This document shows, in pieces, positions 8,465 to 16,401 of a DNA stretch of 32,054 bases. This stretch comes from Sulfurospirillaceae bacterium (GTDB lineage: Bacteria; Campylobacterota; Campylobacteria; Campylobacterales; Sulfurospirillaceae): the NCBI GenBank assembly GCA_028692875.1, contig JAQUWL010000022.1, positions 1 to 32,054 of the forward strand, written 5' to 3'. Under the pieces are notes generated by a model that saw only the letters and a list, made by a program, of their open reading frames with translations, was not told where the DNA came from and made no database searches. The position numbers and the translations under genes were made by a program. Numbering within the stretch: position 1 is the stretch's first letter; each line of letters opens with the position of its first letter.

Positions 8465-9102
8465 AAATCTTCTCTCCTAATTTTATCTACCAGCTCTAGC
8501 CATTTTTTATTTTTTTGCATGCCTGATGGCACTATCTGACCTAAACCTTGTTGTTTTGCAAGATACAAAGCATCACCATTAAAACTGTAAACTGGAGCTA
8601 AATCGTTTCTTTGCGTTGCTGGCAAAATCTTTGTATTGATGTTATCTAAAACCAAAGGCACAGACGTTGGCGTCTCATAATATGTTAAAACCATATGTGC
8701 TTGTTGTAACTTTATAGCTTTAACATACGTAAAAAAAAGTTTTTCACTTGGAATACCCAACTGCTTTAAGGTAAAATATTTGGCAATCACAAAATCCTCA
8801 CAATCCCCCGCCCCTTTGCCTATAAACTCAATACGAGTAGCCCAATAATCGTTTTGACCCCACAACTTAATATCTGGCACAAACTGCATTTGGTTAAAAA
8901 AAGAGTTTACTTTTTCAAGCTTTTCTAGGGTATTTAAAGATACCATGGAAACCATAAGCGTATTTAGAGCCTCCAAACGACGCTTTGCATAATCTCCATA
9001 TTGAAATCTAACCTTATCAATAATTATTTGTGTAAAAAAAGTAGGATTAGCATTTAAAGTCAAAATAGCAAGCAACAAGAGTATAGAGAAAACTTTATTC
9101 AT
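8461..9102 (-). CDS. lapG: LapG-like periplasmic cysteine protease
   Basis: A bacterial transglutaminase-like cysteine peptidase of 213 residues with an N-terminal signal peptide (about 1-19, ending LNANP). The catalytic triad is readable: C101 in GAGDCEDF, H136 in QQAHMVLTYY and D153 in LVLDNIN. Acidic residues E102 and D103 next to the Cys match the Ca2+-binding neighbourhood described for LapG enzymes. Its expected substrate is the adhesin encoded downstream, which has a TAAG motif at residues 117-120. LapG normally cleaves between the two alanines, releasing the adhesin from the cell surface. It overlaps the lapD-like start by 4 bases. Length and motifs are typical of the family. Substrate assignment rests on the motif and gene neighbourhood. 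Confidence 0.95.
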   Translation of the reverse strand: MNKVFSILLLLAILTLNANPTFFTQIIIDKVRFQYGDYAKRRLEALNTLMVSMVSLNTLEKLEKVNSFFNQMQFVPDIKLWGQNDYWATRIEFIGKGAGDCEDFVIAKYFTLKQLGIPSEKLFFTYVKAIKLQQAHMVLTYYETPTSVPLVLDNINTKILPATQRNDLAPVYSFNGDALYLAKQQGLGQIVPSGMQKNKKWLELVDKIRREDL

Positions 9103-9150
9103 AGCTCAACTTTCTGGATTTGGCTTTGTGTTGATTGTCTTTATTAGGAC

Positions 9151-9179
9151 AGAGCCCCTAGCTCTTCTGAGGGAACTCT
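9151..9179. other. Weak hairpin between tolC-like and lapG-like genes
   Basis: The 93-base gap between the TolC-like stop and the LapG start holds an imperfect hairpin: outer AGAG/CTCT, inner CCCT/AGGG, and a loop of 10 bases. No T-run follows on the minus strand, so it is not a convincing terminator. It could attenuate transcription or protect mRNA ends, setting different levels of outer-membrane channel and downstream genes. Confidence 0.3.
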
Positions 9180-9195
9180 GCCTATAATTTACGGG

Positions 9196-10545
9196 TTACT
9201 TTTGTGCCTCCACCAAAGGTGTTAAAACATCTTTATGTGAGCACATTTGAATGCGATATGTTTTTGCGAAATCAGGTTGAAAATAGTCGGTTAAAACACC
9301 CATATTGTCAAGCAATCTATACTTTGCATATTCATGTGCTGATTTGGCTTCCGCCAAAGCTTGTCTTGCAGAATAGTACTCACCCTCTGCATCCAAAAGA
9401 TTTATCAAATCCCGTCTTCCAATGGCAAATTCTTGTTGATACGAATCCAAAGTCTCTTTGCTGTATTTTTTATGCTCTTCTAATAGCACTATGCGCTCTT
9501 TGGTAGCCTCATAATTTTCCCATGAAAATTTAACACTCTCTTGAAGATCCCTTTTTATATTTGCCAAAGTCTCTTTTTCTCGCAATACAAGTACAGCATA
9601 TTTTTCTTTATCAAGACTGTCTGCCCCTTTATTGTATAAGTTATATTTGAACTTCAACAAAGCTGATGCACTCTCCTGTTTTCCATCGGTTCCAGAAAAA
9701 TCTCTTCCAACAGTTCCTGCTATCTCAATATCAACTTTTGGATAAAAAGCTGCACTGCTACCATCATACATAGCGTCTGCATATCGAATATTTGCCTCTT
9801 GAACCCTTACCGAAGGGTTACATGTAAAGCTACTGTCTTTAACTTTGCTAAAATTGTCAGGGAGAGAAAACTTGAAAATAGGATGTGTTAAATCGCTAGC
9901 TTCAACCCTAGCTCCGTACACTTTTTCAAAAGTAGAAATTGCGTCTCGATAGTTATTTTGCTGGGCTATATAGTTTGATTTTGAAAGTGTTAGCCTGCTT
10001 CCCGCCTGTTGCGTCTCAGATAGTCGCCCAAACCCTGAATCTGAACGCTCTTTGATCTGTTTAAAAATAGCTTCGTGTGTTTTAACATTCTCTTCAGAAA
10101 GTTCTAGAAGTTCTTTTTGCTTCAACAGACCCAAATATGCACTAGTAAGTGCCAAAAGTGTCCTATCTGCTTTTTCAGCAACACTAAAAGCTGAAGCATT
10201 TAATCTGCCTTCTTGTTGTTTTATAATATTTTCCGTAGCATAACCATTGAAAATATTTTGTGTCAAAACCAACGAAGTCTCTTCTCGTGCTGATGAGAGT
10301 TTTTCTTGGTTCGTAGCTGGACTTTTTACACTCTCGGCTCCATATGAGCCAATTAAGTCTAAAGTCGGATAATAACCATTTTCAGCAATGTTATACTCTT
10401 TTTTAACACTGTTATAATTTTCGACCGATTCTTTAATTTTTGGATGAGCTGAGAGAATAGACTTAGCACTCTCTTCAAGCGTCAAAGAAAAAACAAAAGA
10501 TGGCAACAATACCAAGCACACAAATAAAAACCTAAAAGCTCCCAT
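9196..10545 (-). CDS. TolC-family outer-membrane protein (LapE-like)
   Basis: A 449-residue outer-membrane efflux/secretion channel with a clear signal peptide (residues 1-20, MGAFRFLFVC start, cleavage after FVFS). Two long alpha-helical repeat halves, each rich in Ala/Glu/Leu heptads, fit the periplasmic tunnel of the OEP/TolC fold. The GRRDLINLLDAEGEYYSARQ stretch near residue 380 is the typical second-repeat signature. It is the first gene of the minus-strand operon leading to lapG, lapD, the ABC exporter and HlyD, so it is probably the outer-membrane component of the adhesin secretion machine. In LapA-type systems the retention module stays lodged in this pore. A TATAAT box lies about 57 bases upstream. 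Confidence 0.93.
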   Translation of the reverse strand: MGAFRFLFVCLVLLPSFVFSLTLEESAKSILSAHPKIKESVENYNSVKKEYNIAENGYYPTLDLIGSYGAESVKSPATNQEKLSSAREETSLVLTQNIFNGYATENIIKQQEGRLNASAFSVAEKADRTLLALTSAYLGLLKQKELLELSEENVKTHEAIFKQIKERSDSGFGRLSETQQAGSRLTLSKSNYIAQQNNYRDAISTFEKVYGARVEASDLTHPIFKFSLPDNFSKVKDSSFTCNPSVRVQEANIRYADAMYDGSSAAFYPKVDIEIAGTVGRDFSGTDGKQESASALLKFKYNLYNKGADSLDKEKYAVLVLREKETLANIKRDLQESVKFSWENYEATKERIVLLEEHKKYSKETLDSYQQEFAIGRRDLINLLDAEGEYYSARQALAEAKSAHEYAKYRLLDNMGVLTDYFQPDFAKTYRIQMCSHKDVLTPLVEAQK

Positions 10546-10601
10546 TTTTCCATCTCCATGTGTAGCTACAAAATCTTTTTAGCAAACCTTAATGCGGACT
10601 T

Positions 10602-10607
10602 ATTATA
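10602..10607 (-). promoter_or_regulatory. Likely -10 box for the adhesin-export operon
   Basis: TATAAT on the minus strand inside TGATATAATAAG, about 57 bases before the TolC-like ATG. As often in Campylobacterota, there is no clear -35 hexamer, only AT-rich DNA upstream. It is the best promoter candidate for the whole tolC-lapG-lapD-ABC-HlyD-luxR operon. Confidence 0.55.
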
Positions 10608-10769
10608 TCACAATAGTTGCTATTTAAAAGATTTATAGTTTACCTTTTATAATAAAAATAATAACAATGTAACAATTCTGGTATTTTTGCCTTCTATCAA
10701 AACAGATTTTCTGGCAAAACTAAAACATAGTTTTATTTTTTTGTTCAACTTATTTTAATATTATTTAAC

Positions 10770-10775
10770 TATAAT
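10770..10775 (+). promoter_or_regulatory. Likely -10 box for the RNA helicase gene
   Basis: A perfect TATAAT in the plus-strand context AACTATAATGCG, preceded by very AT-rich DNA. Transcription would start near 10782, giving an untranslated leader of about 210 bases before the helicase ATG, much longer than for other genes here. Confidence 0.6.
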
Positions 10776-10820
10776 GCGTCCAATTCCAAAACTTCTTAGA
10801 TGGACTTCAACCAAAACCTA

Positions 10821-10953
10821 CCAGATTTGAGCAACGACTCAGTGAGTATGTAGGTTTTTACATACGATTTTGAAGAGTTGCTATTTGCTTAAAAACTCAA
10901 AAATTTTATATGTAGTAAAGCTTTGCTTTACGAAAGTGTTTCATTAAACACTT
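10821..10953 (+). promoter_or_regulatory. Structured 5' leader of the DEAD-box helicase mRNA
   Basis: Three perfect hairpins follow each other between the TATAAT box and the helicase start. GTATGTA (10846-10852) pairs with TACATAC (10859-10865) and is enclosed by AGCAAC (10830-10835) with GTTGCT (10877-10882). GTAAAGC (10915-10921) pairs with GCTTTAC (10925-10931) over a 3-base loop. AAGTGTTT (10934-10941) pairs with AAACACTT (10946-10953) over a 4-base loop. ACTC (837-840 in the 10 kb line) could also pair with GAGT in the outer arm, so alternative folds are possible. DEAD-box helicase mRNAs of other bacteria have long leaders used in cold induction and self-control. A similar role here is inference. 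The rest of the 10546-10990 gap holds only the two promoters. Confidence 0.55.
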
Positions 10954-10990
10954 GTAATTCTTTTCATTTTGTTTTGGAAAAATAAAACAT

Positions 10991-12634
10991 ATGGAAAAAT
11001 ATATGCAAAATCAAACATTTGAATCCTTTGGATTACACCCAGACATCCTTAAAGCTGTCATAGAAGCAGGCTTTAAGGAACCAAGCCCCGTACAAGCCGA
11101 GGCAATCCCTTTAGTTTTAGCAGGTAACGATATCGTCGCACAAGCACAAACAGGTACAGGCAAAACTGCTGCTTTTGGTCTTTCAACTATGAGTATGATA
11201 GAGCCAAATCAAAATCGCGTCCAAATCCTCGTCATCACGCCAACAAGAGAACTTGCCACTCAAGTAAGTGACGAGCTATATTCACTCGGCCGTTTTCGTG
11301 GAGTAAAAACTGTTACTATTTATGGTGGAAGCTCTTATTCAAGACAGATTGGGCTTATCGAAAAAGGTGCGAGCGTTATCGTGGCAACTCCAGGCCGTAT
11401 GCTTGACCTTCTTAAAAATGACCGTCTTGGCAAATTCGCCCCAAGCATTATCGTACTTGACGAGGCTGACGAGATGTTAGATATGGGATTTTTGGAAGAT
11501 ATCGAAGAGATTTTTACTTACCTTCCAAAAGAGCGTCAAACACTTCTTTTCTCAGCAACGATGCCTGACCCCATCAAAAGACTTGCGAGCAAAATCCTAA
11601 ATGATCCAAAATTTGTAAGTGTTACTCCAAAAGACCACACAACAAATGAAGATATCGAGCAACAATACTACGTCATAAATGAATACGAAAGAGACCATGC
11701 GATGATACGTCTTTTGGATGCTCTTGAGCCTGAAAAATCCATCGTATTTTGTCGTACAAAAAAAGAGGTCGATAGACTTTCAACTCAACTTATGGCAGTT
11801 GGCTACACCGCAAAAGGCTTACATGGCGATATGGAGCAAAATCAACGTGAAAGCGTTATCAAGGCGTTTCGTGGCTCACAAATCGAGATTTTAGTTGCAA
11901 CAGACGTTGCTGCACGAGGACTAAATGTTGCGGACATCTCTCACGTTTTCAACTACCATATGCCATTTGACCCAGAAAGCTATGTTCACCGTATCGGTAG
12001 AACTGGACGTGCTGGCAAAAAAGGTATCGCCATTACTCTTGTAACACCTATGGAGTTTCACTCAATGCAGAGAATCGGCAAAAAAGTCGGCTCTAAGATT
12101 GAGCACAAAATCGTTCCAAGTCTTAGCGATGTAAAAGAAAACAAATTGACCAAAATGGCGGATGACATCAGAAGTGCAGAACTAAACGAAAGTGCTGTGA
12201 AACTTCTTGCCATCCTCGAAGAAGATATGGATATCGCACAAATCGCTTTAAAATTGCTTTCAAATCTTTTAAAAGAGAACACTCCTGTTGGTCCAAACAA
12301 GATAGGCTTAGATAAAAAAACATTAGAATCAGTTGTTCGAGGCATCGAAGAGCGTGATGGAAACAGAAGTCGTGGCGGATACCGTGGAAACAGTGGTGGT
12401 GGAAGTCGTGGCGGATACAGAGGAAACTCTCCAAGAGAAGGCGGAAATAGAGATGACCGTCCAAGAACTGATAGCAGACCTCCTCGTGATGCTGGAGCAC
12501 GTGATAGCAGACCTCCAAGAGGCGATGCAAGAGGCCCAAGAGGAGACTTTAAACCAAGCTCTTCCCCAAGTGGCGATGGCAGACGCGCCCCTAGAAATAG
12601 CAGTGGTCGTGGCAATAGCGAGGGAAGACGCTAG
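10991..12634 (+). CDS. deaD: DEAD-box ATP-dependent RNA helicase with RGG-rich tail, DeaD/CsdA-like
   Basis: A 547-residue RNA helicase. Domain 1 shows the Q motif (TFESFGLHPD...SPVQAEAIP, about 9-41), Walker A AQTGTGKTA (about 53-61), the DEAD box VLDEADEMLDMGF and SAT. Domain 2 shows ATDVAARGL and HRIGRTGRAG. A helical segment (about 375-445) resembles the dimerisation region of CsdA/DeaD. In place of the DbpA-type RNA-binding domain, the last 100 residues are a low-complexity Arg/Gly/Ser/Pro tail with SRGGYRGN repeats, likely disordered and RNA-binding. It should remodel structured RNA in ribosome assembly, cold adaptation or mRNA decay. The start is uncertain: the ATG at 11003 has GGAAAAATAT just upstream and may be the real one. 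It is a single-gene unit ending in a strong terminator. Confidence 0.93.
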   Translation: MEKYMQNQTFESFGLHPDILKAVIEAGFKEPSPVQAEAIPLVLAGNDIVAQAQTGTGKTAAFGLSTMSMIEPNQNRVQILVITPTRELATQVSDELYSLGRFRGVKTVTIYGGSSYSRQIGLIEKGASVIVATPGRMLDLLKNDRLGKFAPSIIVLDEADEMLDMGFLEDIEEIFTYLPKERQTLLFSATMPDPIKRLASKILNDPKFVSVTPKDHTTNEDIEQQYYVINEYERDHAMIRLLDALEPEKSIVFCRTKKEVDRLSTQLMAVGYTAKGLHGDMEQNQRESVIKAFRGSQIEILVATDVAARGLNVADISHVFNYHMPFDPESYVHRIGRTGRAGKKGIAITLVTPMEFHSMQRIGKKVGSKIEHKIVPSLSDVKENKLTKMADDIRSAELNESAVKLLAILEEDMDIAQIALKLLSNLLKENTPVGPNKIGLDKKTLESVVRGIEERDGNRSRGGYRGNSGGGSRGGYRGNSPREGGNRDDRPRTDSRPPRDAGARDSRPPRGDARGPRGDFKPSSSPSGDGRRAPRNSSGRGNSEGRR

Positions 12635-12638
12635 TCAT

Positions 12639-12675
12639 AAACCTAGTGGCGTAAGATTTTTACGCCACTAGGTTT
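12639..12675. terminator. Bidirectional terminator between convergent genes
   Basis: A perfect 16-base-pair stem (AAACCTAGTGGCGTAA at 12639-12654 with its complement at 12660-12675) and a 5-base loop. T-rich ends on both strands suit termination of the helicase from the left and the minus-strand polyamine operon from the right. Confidence 0.9.
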
Positions 12676-12688
12676 TAAAAGACTATCT

Positions 12689-13945
12689 CTATCTCGCAGT
12701 AAGTGTCTTTGCCAAAGCCCTTTGTATACGCTCATATTGCTTGTCGATAGGATGTCCACTTTTTTCAGCCACCGCCAAAAGCCCTTTGTTTTCGGCGTAT
12801 TTTTTCTCCCAAACATAGATCTCTTTTTTTTTGTTTTCCAAAGCCATTTCCGCATCTTTGAGACTTTTAAGAAGTTTTGTTTTCTCTGATATCGCCTCAT
12901 CTTCTTTTTTGTAAATCTTCGCCAATAACTCTTTTCGCTGGTACGATTTTTCTTGCCCATCTTCCACAAACACCACTTCGTTAGCATCGGTATCTTGAAG
13001 TTTGTCAAGGATTTTGTGAATATTGGCTATTTTTGCCTCCGCACCATGAATCAATTTATTGCCTTCCTTTATCTGTTTTTTTAACTCTTGCTCGTTAATC
13101 TTATAAAGCTCTAGCTTTTTACCTATCGAAATAAGTGCGTTTTTTTTATCATAAATAGCCTGTTTAGCTCTTTTATGCTGAATCATGGTTGAGCGAATAG
13201 TAGTCATATTCCATGCGTAACTGCTCTCATCCAAAATCGGATTTGCCTTATAACGCTCCCCGTCTACACCAACACTTCCGTAAACACTAAAATAACTCAA
13301 AAACTCAAATGCTTTTTTGTCTTGATTTGAGAAGTGAAAAAGTATATTACCTGCTATAAACAGCATCAGCTCATCAAACATATCACGCAATAGATAATAA
13401 CTAAGCCCCTTAATGCTACGCAAATCTTTCAAGCTGGTATCTTCCATCACAACAATTTCAAATATATTGACTAAAACAGAGAGATATATTTTTTTAAACT
13501 CTATCGGATTGATTTTGCGAAAACTCAAATTATCGTCTATAACATAGCGAAGGAGCGCCAAAACATCCTCTTTATATGAATCATTGGCAAAAAATGTTTG
13601 CTTATGTTCCTTAAGAAGCTCTAAAGGCAAACCACACCCTCTTCTCTCTGCACAATCAGCTGGTAGCTCTATTTGGAAATATACCTTTCCGTAAACTCCA
13701 CCATCAATAAATAAGATAAGATCATTCTCCTCAAAGCCTAGTTTCGCAAAAAATTTATCTCGCAAAAAATCTTTATAAGAGCTGTATGTTTTAGGGAGTT
13801 TGCACTCACGCAACAACAAAATGCTATCTTGAAAAATCTCATCAGGGAAAAAGTACAATACGTCATTTATCTTGTAGCTTTGAGCATCGAAAGTAGCCAA
13901 CAATGCATCCAATTTTTTTTCAATCTCTCTCAAATGTTCATCCAT
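12689..13945 (-). CDS. Uncharacterised protein with C-terminal coiled coil, in the polyamine operon
   Basis: I do not recognise this 418-residue protein. It has no signal peptide and no convincing membrane segment, so it is probably cytoplasmic. Residues 1-240 are a mixed alpha/beta region with hydrophobic stretches (ENDLILFIDGGVYGKVYF near 75-92, ELMLFIAGNILFHF near 195-208) and two close cysteines (C98 and C103 in ADCAERRGCG). Residues about 255-400 are Lys/Glu-rich heptads predicting a long coiled coil with a break near a DTDANEVVFVEDGQE hairpin. It starts 18 bases after the carboxynorspermidine decarboxylase stop, so it is likely co-transcribed with the polyamine genes. It may be lineage-specific. 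I assign no function. Confidence 0.8.
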   Translation of the reverse strand: MDEHLREIEKKLDALLATFDAQSYKINDVLYFFPDEIFQDSILLLRECKLPKTYSSYKDFLRDKFFAKLGFEENDLILFIDGGVYGKVYFQIELPADCAERRGCGLPLELLKEHKQTFFANDSYKEDVLALLRYVIDDNLSFRKINPIEFKKIYLSVLVNIFEIVVMEDTSLKDLRSIKGLSYYLLRDMFDELMLFIAGNILFHFSNQDKKAFEFLSYFSVYGSVGVDGERYKANPILDESSYAWNMTTIRSTMIQHKRAKQAIYDKKNALISIGKKLELYKINEQELKKQIKEGNKLIHGAEAKIANIHKILDKLQDTDANEVVFVEDGQEKSYQRKELLAKIYKKEDEAISEKTKLLKSLKDAEMALENKKKEIYVWEKKYAENKGLLAVAEKSGHPIDKQYERIQRALAKTLTAR

Positions 13946-13963
13946 AGTATTCCAATAAAATAG

Positions 13964-15109
13964 TTAATTTCGCCTTTTGTACTCATCATAGCCAAAATGA
14001 CTTGTCACTTCATAACTTCCATCTTTGCGTAAAACCGCTAAATCTGGAAGTTTCACACCATTAAAAGTGGTATTTTTAACGATAGTGTAGTGTATCATAT
14101 CTTCAAAAATCAGCTTATCGCCGATTTGTAAAGGGGCATCAAAACTGTAATCCCCCATAATATCTCCCGCCAAACACGTTGGACCTCCAAGGCGGTACAT
14201 GTAAGGTTTTTTACCAACATCTCCAGCCCCTCGAATAGTAGCTCGATAAGGCATCGCAAGAGTGTCAGGCATATGAGCTTCTGCGGAGATATCTAAAATG
14301 ACGATATCCATACCATTGTGAACTATGTCTAAGACACTCGCCACCAATGGCCCTGTTTGCCAACCCACCGCTTCACCAGGTTCCAAATAGACTTTTATAT
14401 TGTTATAACGTGCTCTAAAATCTTGAATCAAAGAAATAAGTTTTTCCACATCATAGCCCTCGCGAGTTATGTGATGCCCACCTCCAAAATTGACCCACTT
14501 CATTTTGGGTATCAGCTCGCCAAAACGCTCTTCAAAACCTTTTAAAACCTCTTCAAGAGCACTTGCATCTTGCTCACAAAGTGCGTGAAAATGAAGCCCC
14601 TCTATGCCTTCAAGTAGGTCGTATTGCATATTTTCTTTGGTAATGCCTAAGCGACTGTAAAGCCCACAAGGATTGTACAAATCCACAGGAGATGAGGAAA
14701 TTTCTGGGTTTACACGCAAGCCACAACTTGTTTTAAGGGTGGCTTTGGATTTATATTTTTGCCATTGATTAAAAGAGTTAAAGATAAGATGGTCGCTCAA
14801 AGCTATAACCTCATCTATATCTTCTTCTTTATAAGCTGGCGAATAGGTGTGAATCGTGCCTTTAAAATACTCATTTGCAAATTTTGCTTCATGCAAACCA
14901 CTACATGTACACCCACTTAGGTACTTATCCACCAAAGGTGCAAGTGCTTTAAAAGCAAAGCCTTTGAGTGCTAGAAGCATGGTTGCACCTGAACGCTTGG
15001 CTACTTCGTTTAACAGTTTTAGATTTTCCTCCAAAAGCCCTTCTTCACACACATAAACAGGTGTTTGTATCTTATCAAGCACATTTTGTATTTGACTGAT
15101 TTTATTCAC
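13964..15109 (-). CDS. nspC: Carboxy(nor)spermidine decarboxylase
   Basis: A PLP-dependent decarboxylase of the alanine racemase/ornithine decarboxylase fold, 381 residues, normal for the family. The PLP Lys is K49 in LLALKGFAFKAL. Other family features are LSGCTCSGLHEA, the glycine-rich KWVNFGGGHH phosphate-binding segment, LEPGEAVGW and the active-site GGPTCLAGD near the C-terminus. It converts carboxyspermidine or carboxynorspermidine to spermidine or norspermidine. In Campylobacter this branch makes spermidine from putrescine and aspartate semialdehyde, replacing the S-adenosylmethionine route, so spermidine is the likelier product. It follows its partner dehydrogenase gene by 33 bases. 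TACATGTA occurs twice inside it (14196, 14902). Confidence 0.95.
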   Translation of the reverse strand: MNKISQIQNVLDKIQTPVYVCEEGLLEENLKLLNEVAKRSGATMLLALKGFAFKALAPLVDKYLSGCTCSGLHEAKFANEYFKGTIHTYSPAYKEEDIDEVIALSDHLIFNSFNQWQKYKSKATLKTSCGLRVNPEISSSPVDLYNPCGLYSRLGITKENMQYDLLEGIEGLHFHALCEQDASALEEVLKGFEERFGELIPKMKWVNFGGGHHITREGYDVEKLISLIQDFRARYNNIKVYLEPGEAVGWQTGPLVASVLDIVHNGMDIVILDISAEAHMPDTLAMPYRATIRGAGDVGKKPYMYRLGGPTCLAGDIMGDYSFDAPLQIGDKLIFEDMIHYTIVKNTTFNGVKLPDLAVLRKDGSYEVTSHFGYDEYKRRN

Positions 15110-15142
15110 TAGTTTTCCTTAGCAATATGTGAAGTTAAAAAA

Positions 15143-16357
15143 CTATTTAACCTCGAAAGTCTCTTCAGGTTTCATTTCGATGATTTTCCACGGAAGCCCT
15201 TGAACATTGAGTTCATCCATAAATGGCTTCGCATCAAATTGTTCCATATTAAACACGCCCTTTCCAGACCATGTGCCCTGAAGCATCAGTTTTGCCCCAA
15301 TCATCGCAGGCACGCCCGTGGTGTAACTCACCGCTTGCGCACCCGTTTCACGGTAACACGCTTGATGGTCGCAGACGTTGTAGATATATATTTTGCGTTT
15401 TTTGCCATCTTTTAGACCCTCAAATACACAACCGATGTTCGTAAATCCAACCGTTCTAGGTCCCAAACTTGCAGGGTCTGGAAGTAAAGTTTTCAAAAAC
15501 TCAATCGGCACGATTTTCATACCCTTATGCTCAACCTCATCGATGCGAAGCATTCCGATATTTTCCAAACATTTCATATGCGTAAGGTAGCTTTGACCAA
15601 AAGTCATAAAGAAACGGATACGTTTAAGCCCTTTGATGTTAAGTACTAGGGATTCTAACTCTTCATGGTAAAGTAAATAACTGTCTTTTGGTCCTACTTC
15701 TGGGTAATCCCACACCATTTTAACGGAGACTGGCTCTGTTTCTATCCACTTGCCCTCTTCCCAATAACGCCCTTTGGAGCTGACTTCTCGAAGGTTAATT
15801 TCTGGATTAAAATTGGTCGCAAACGCGTAACCATGATCACCCGCATTACAGTCTAAAATGTCGATGCTCTCGATGCTATCAAACAGGTACTGCTGTGCGT
15901 AGGCACAAAAAACATTCGTAACCCCTGGGTCAAAACCACTACCCAAAAGCGCCATAATGCCTGCATCTTTAAAAGCGTTATCTCGTGCCCATTGCTCTTT
16001 ATACTCAAATTTGGCAAGGTCAGGATGCTCGTAGTTTGCGGTATCAAGATATAGCACTTTGGTTTTCACACATGCGTCCATGATGGTTAAGTCTTGATAC
16101 GGAAGTGCGATGTTAAGCACGAGTGCTGGTTTGACTTTTTCGATGAGAGCAACGAGCGCATCCACATCGTCCGCATCAATCGCTGCGGTTTCAATGTTTA
16201 CATGTAAAGACTCTTTAATCTCCGCTGCGATTTGGTCACACTTGGATTTGGTTCGGCTTGCCAAAACGATTTTTGAAAACACATCTGCGTTCATTGCACA
16301 TTTTTTGGTAACAACACGACTAACTCCACCCGCTCCAATAATCAAAACTGTTGCCAT
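15143..16357 (-). CDS. Carboxy(nor)spermidine dehydrogenase, saccharopine dehydrogenase family
   Basis: An NAD(P)H-dependent enzyme of about 404 residues that condenses aspartate semialdehyde with putrescine or diaminopropane to a carboxy-polyamine. A Rossmann motif starts at the N-terminus (VLIIGAGGVSRVVTKKC). Saccharopine dehydrogenase features follow: LALPYQDLTIMDAC, LLGSGFDPGVTNVF and NCDAGDHGYAF-like residues (DCNAGDHGYAFATN). I start at the ATG at 16357, which has AAGGA 5 bases upstream. An ATG 7 codons earlier (16378) lies inside a TATAAT promoter box and would not be transcribed. The gene is first in the operon with nspC and the unknown coiled-coil gene. Substrate choice within the family is inferred from the nspC neighbour. 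Confidence 0.93.
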   Translation of the reverse strand: MATVLIIGAGGVSRVVTKKCAMNADVFSKIVLASRTKSKCDQIAAEIKESLHVNIETAAIDADDVDALVALIEKVKPALVLNIALPYQDLTIMDACVKTKVLYLDTANYEHPDLAKFEYKEQWARDNAFKDAGIMALLGSGFDPGVTNVFCAYAQQYLFDSIESIDILDCNAGDHGYAFATNFNPEINLREVSSKGRYWEEGKWIETEPVSVKMVWDYPEVGPKDSYLLYHEELESLVLNIKGLKRIRFFMTFGQSYLTHMKCLENIGMLRIDEVEHKGMKIVPIEFLKTLLPDPASLGPRTVGFTNIGCVFEGLKDGKKRKIYIYNVCDHQACYRETGAQAVSYTTGVPAMIGAKLMLQGTWSGKGVFNMEQFDAKPFMDELNVQGLPWKIIEMKPEETFEVK

Positions 16358-16376
16358 TTTCATCCTTTTTTGTATC

Positions 16377-16382
16377 ATTATA
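16377..16382 (-). promoter_or_regulatory. -10 box for the polyamine operon
   Basis: TATAAT on the minus strand about 20 bases before the preferred ATG at 16357. It gives a short leader containing the AAGGA ribosome site. It lies in the 44-base gap between rdgB and the dehydrogenase gene. Confidence 0.6.
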
Positions 16383-16401
16383 ATAGTTAAAAATTACGTT
16401 T

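Noticed and set aside
12058-12671. Three long open frames overlapping the helicase tail on both strands
   Set aside because: They mirror the low-complexity Arg/Gly repeat DNA in other frames, have no ribosome sites and encode Pro/Leu- or Val/Glu-biased strings.
13964-16357. Norspermidine signalling link to the c-di-GMP adhesin locus
   Set aside because: Vibrio uses norspermidine to tune c-di-GMP, but no NspS/MbaA-like sensor is in the window, and Campylobacterota use this pathway for spermidine. Proximity alone is not evidence.
16358-16378. Upstream ATG of the carboxyspermidine dehydrogenase gene
   Set aside because: It lies inside a TATAAT box and has no ribosome site. The ATG at 16357 has AAGGA at proper spacing.
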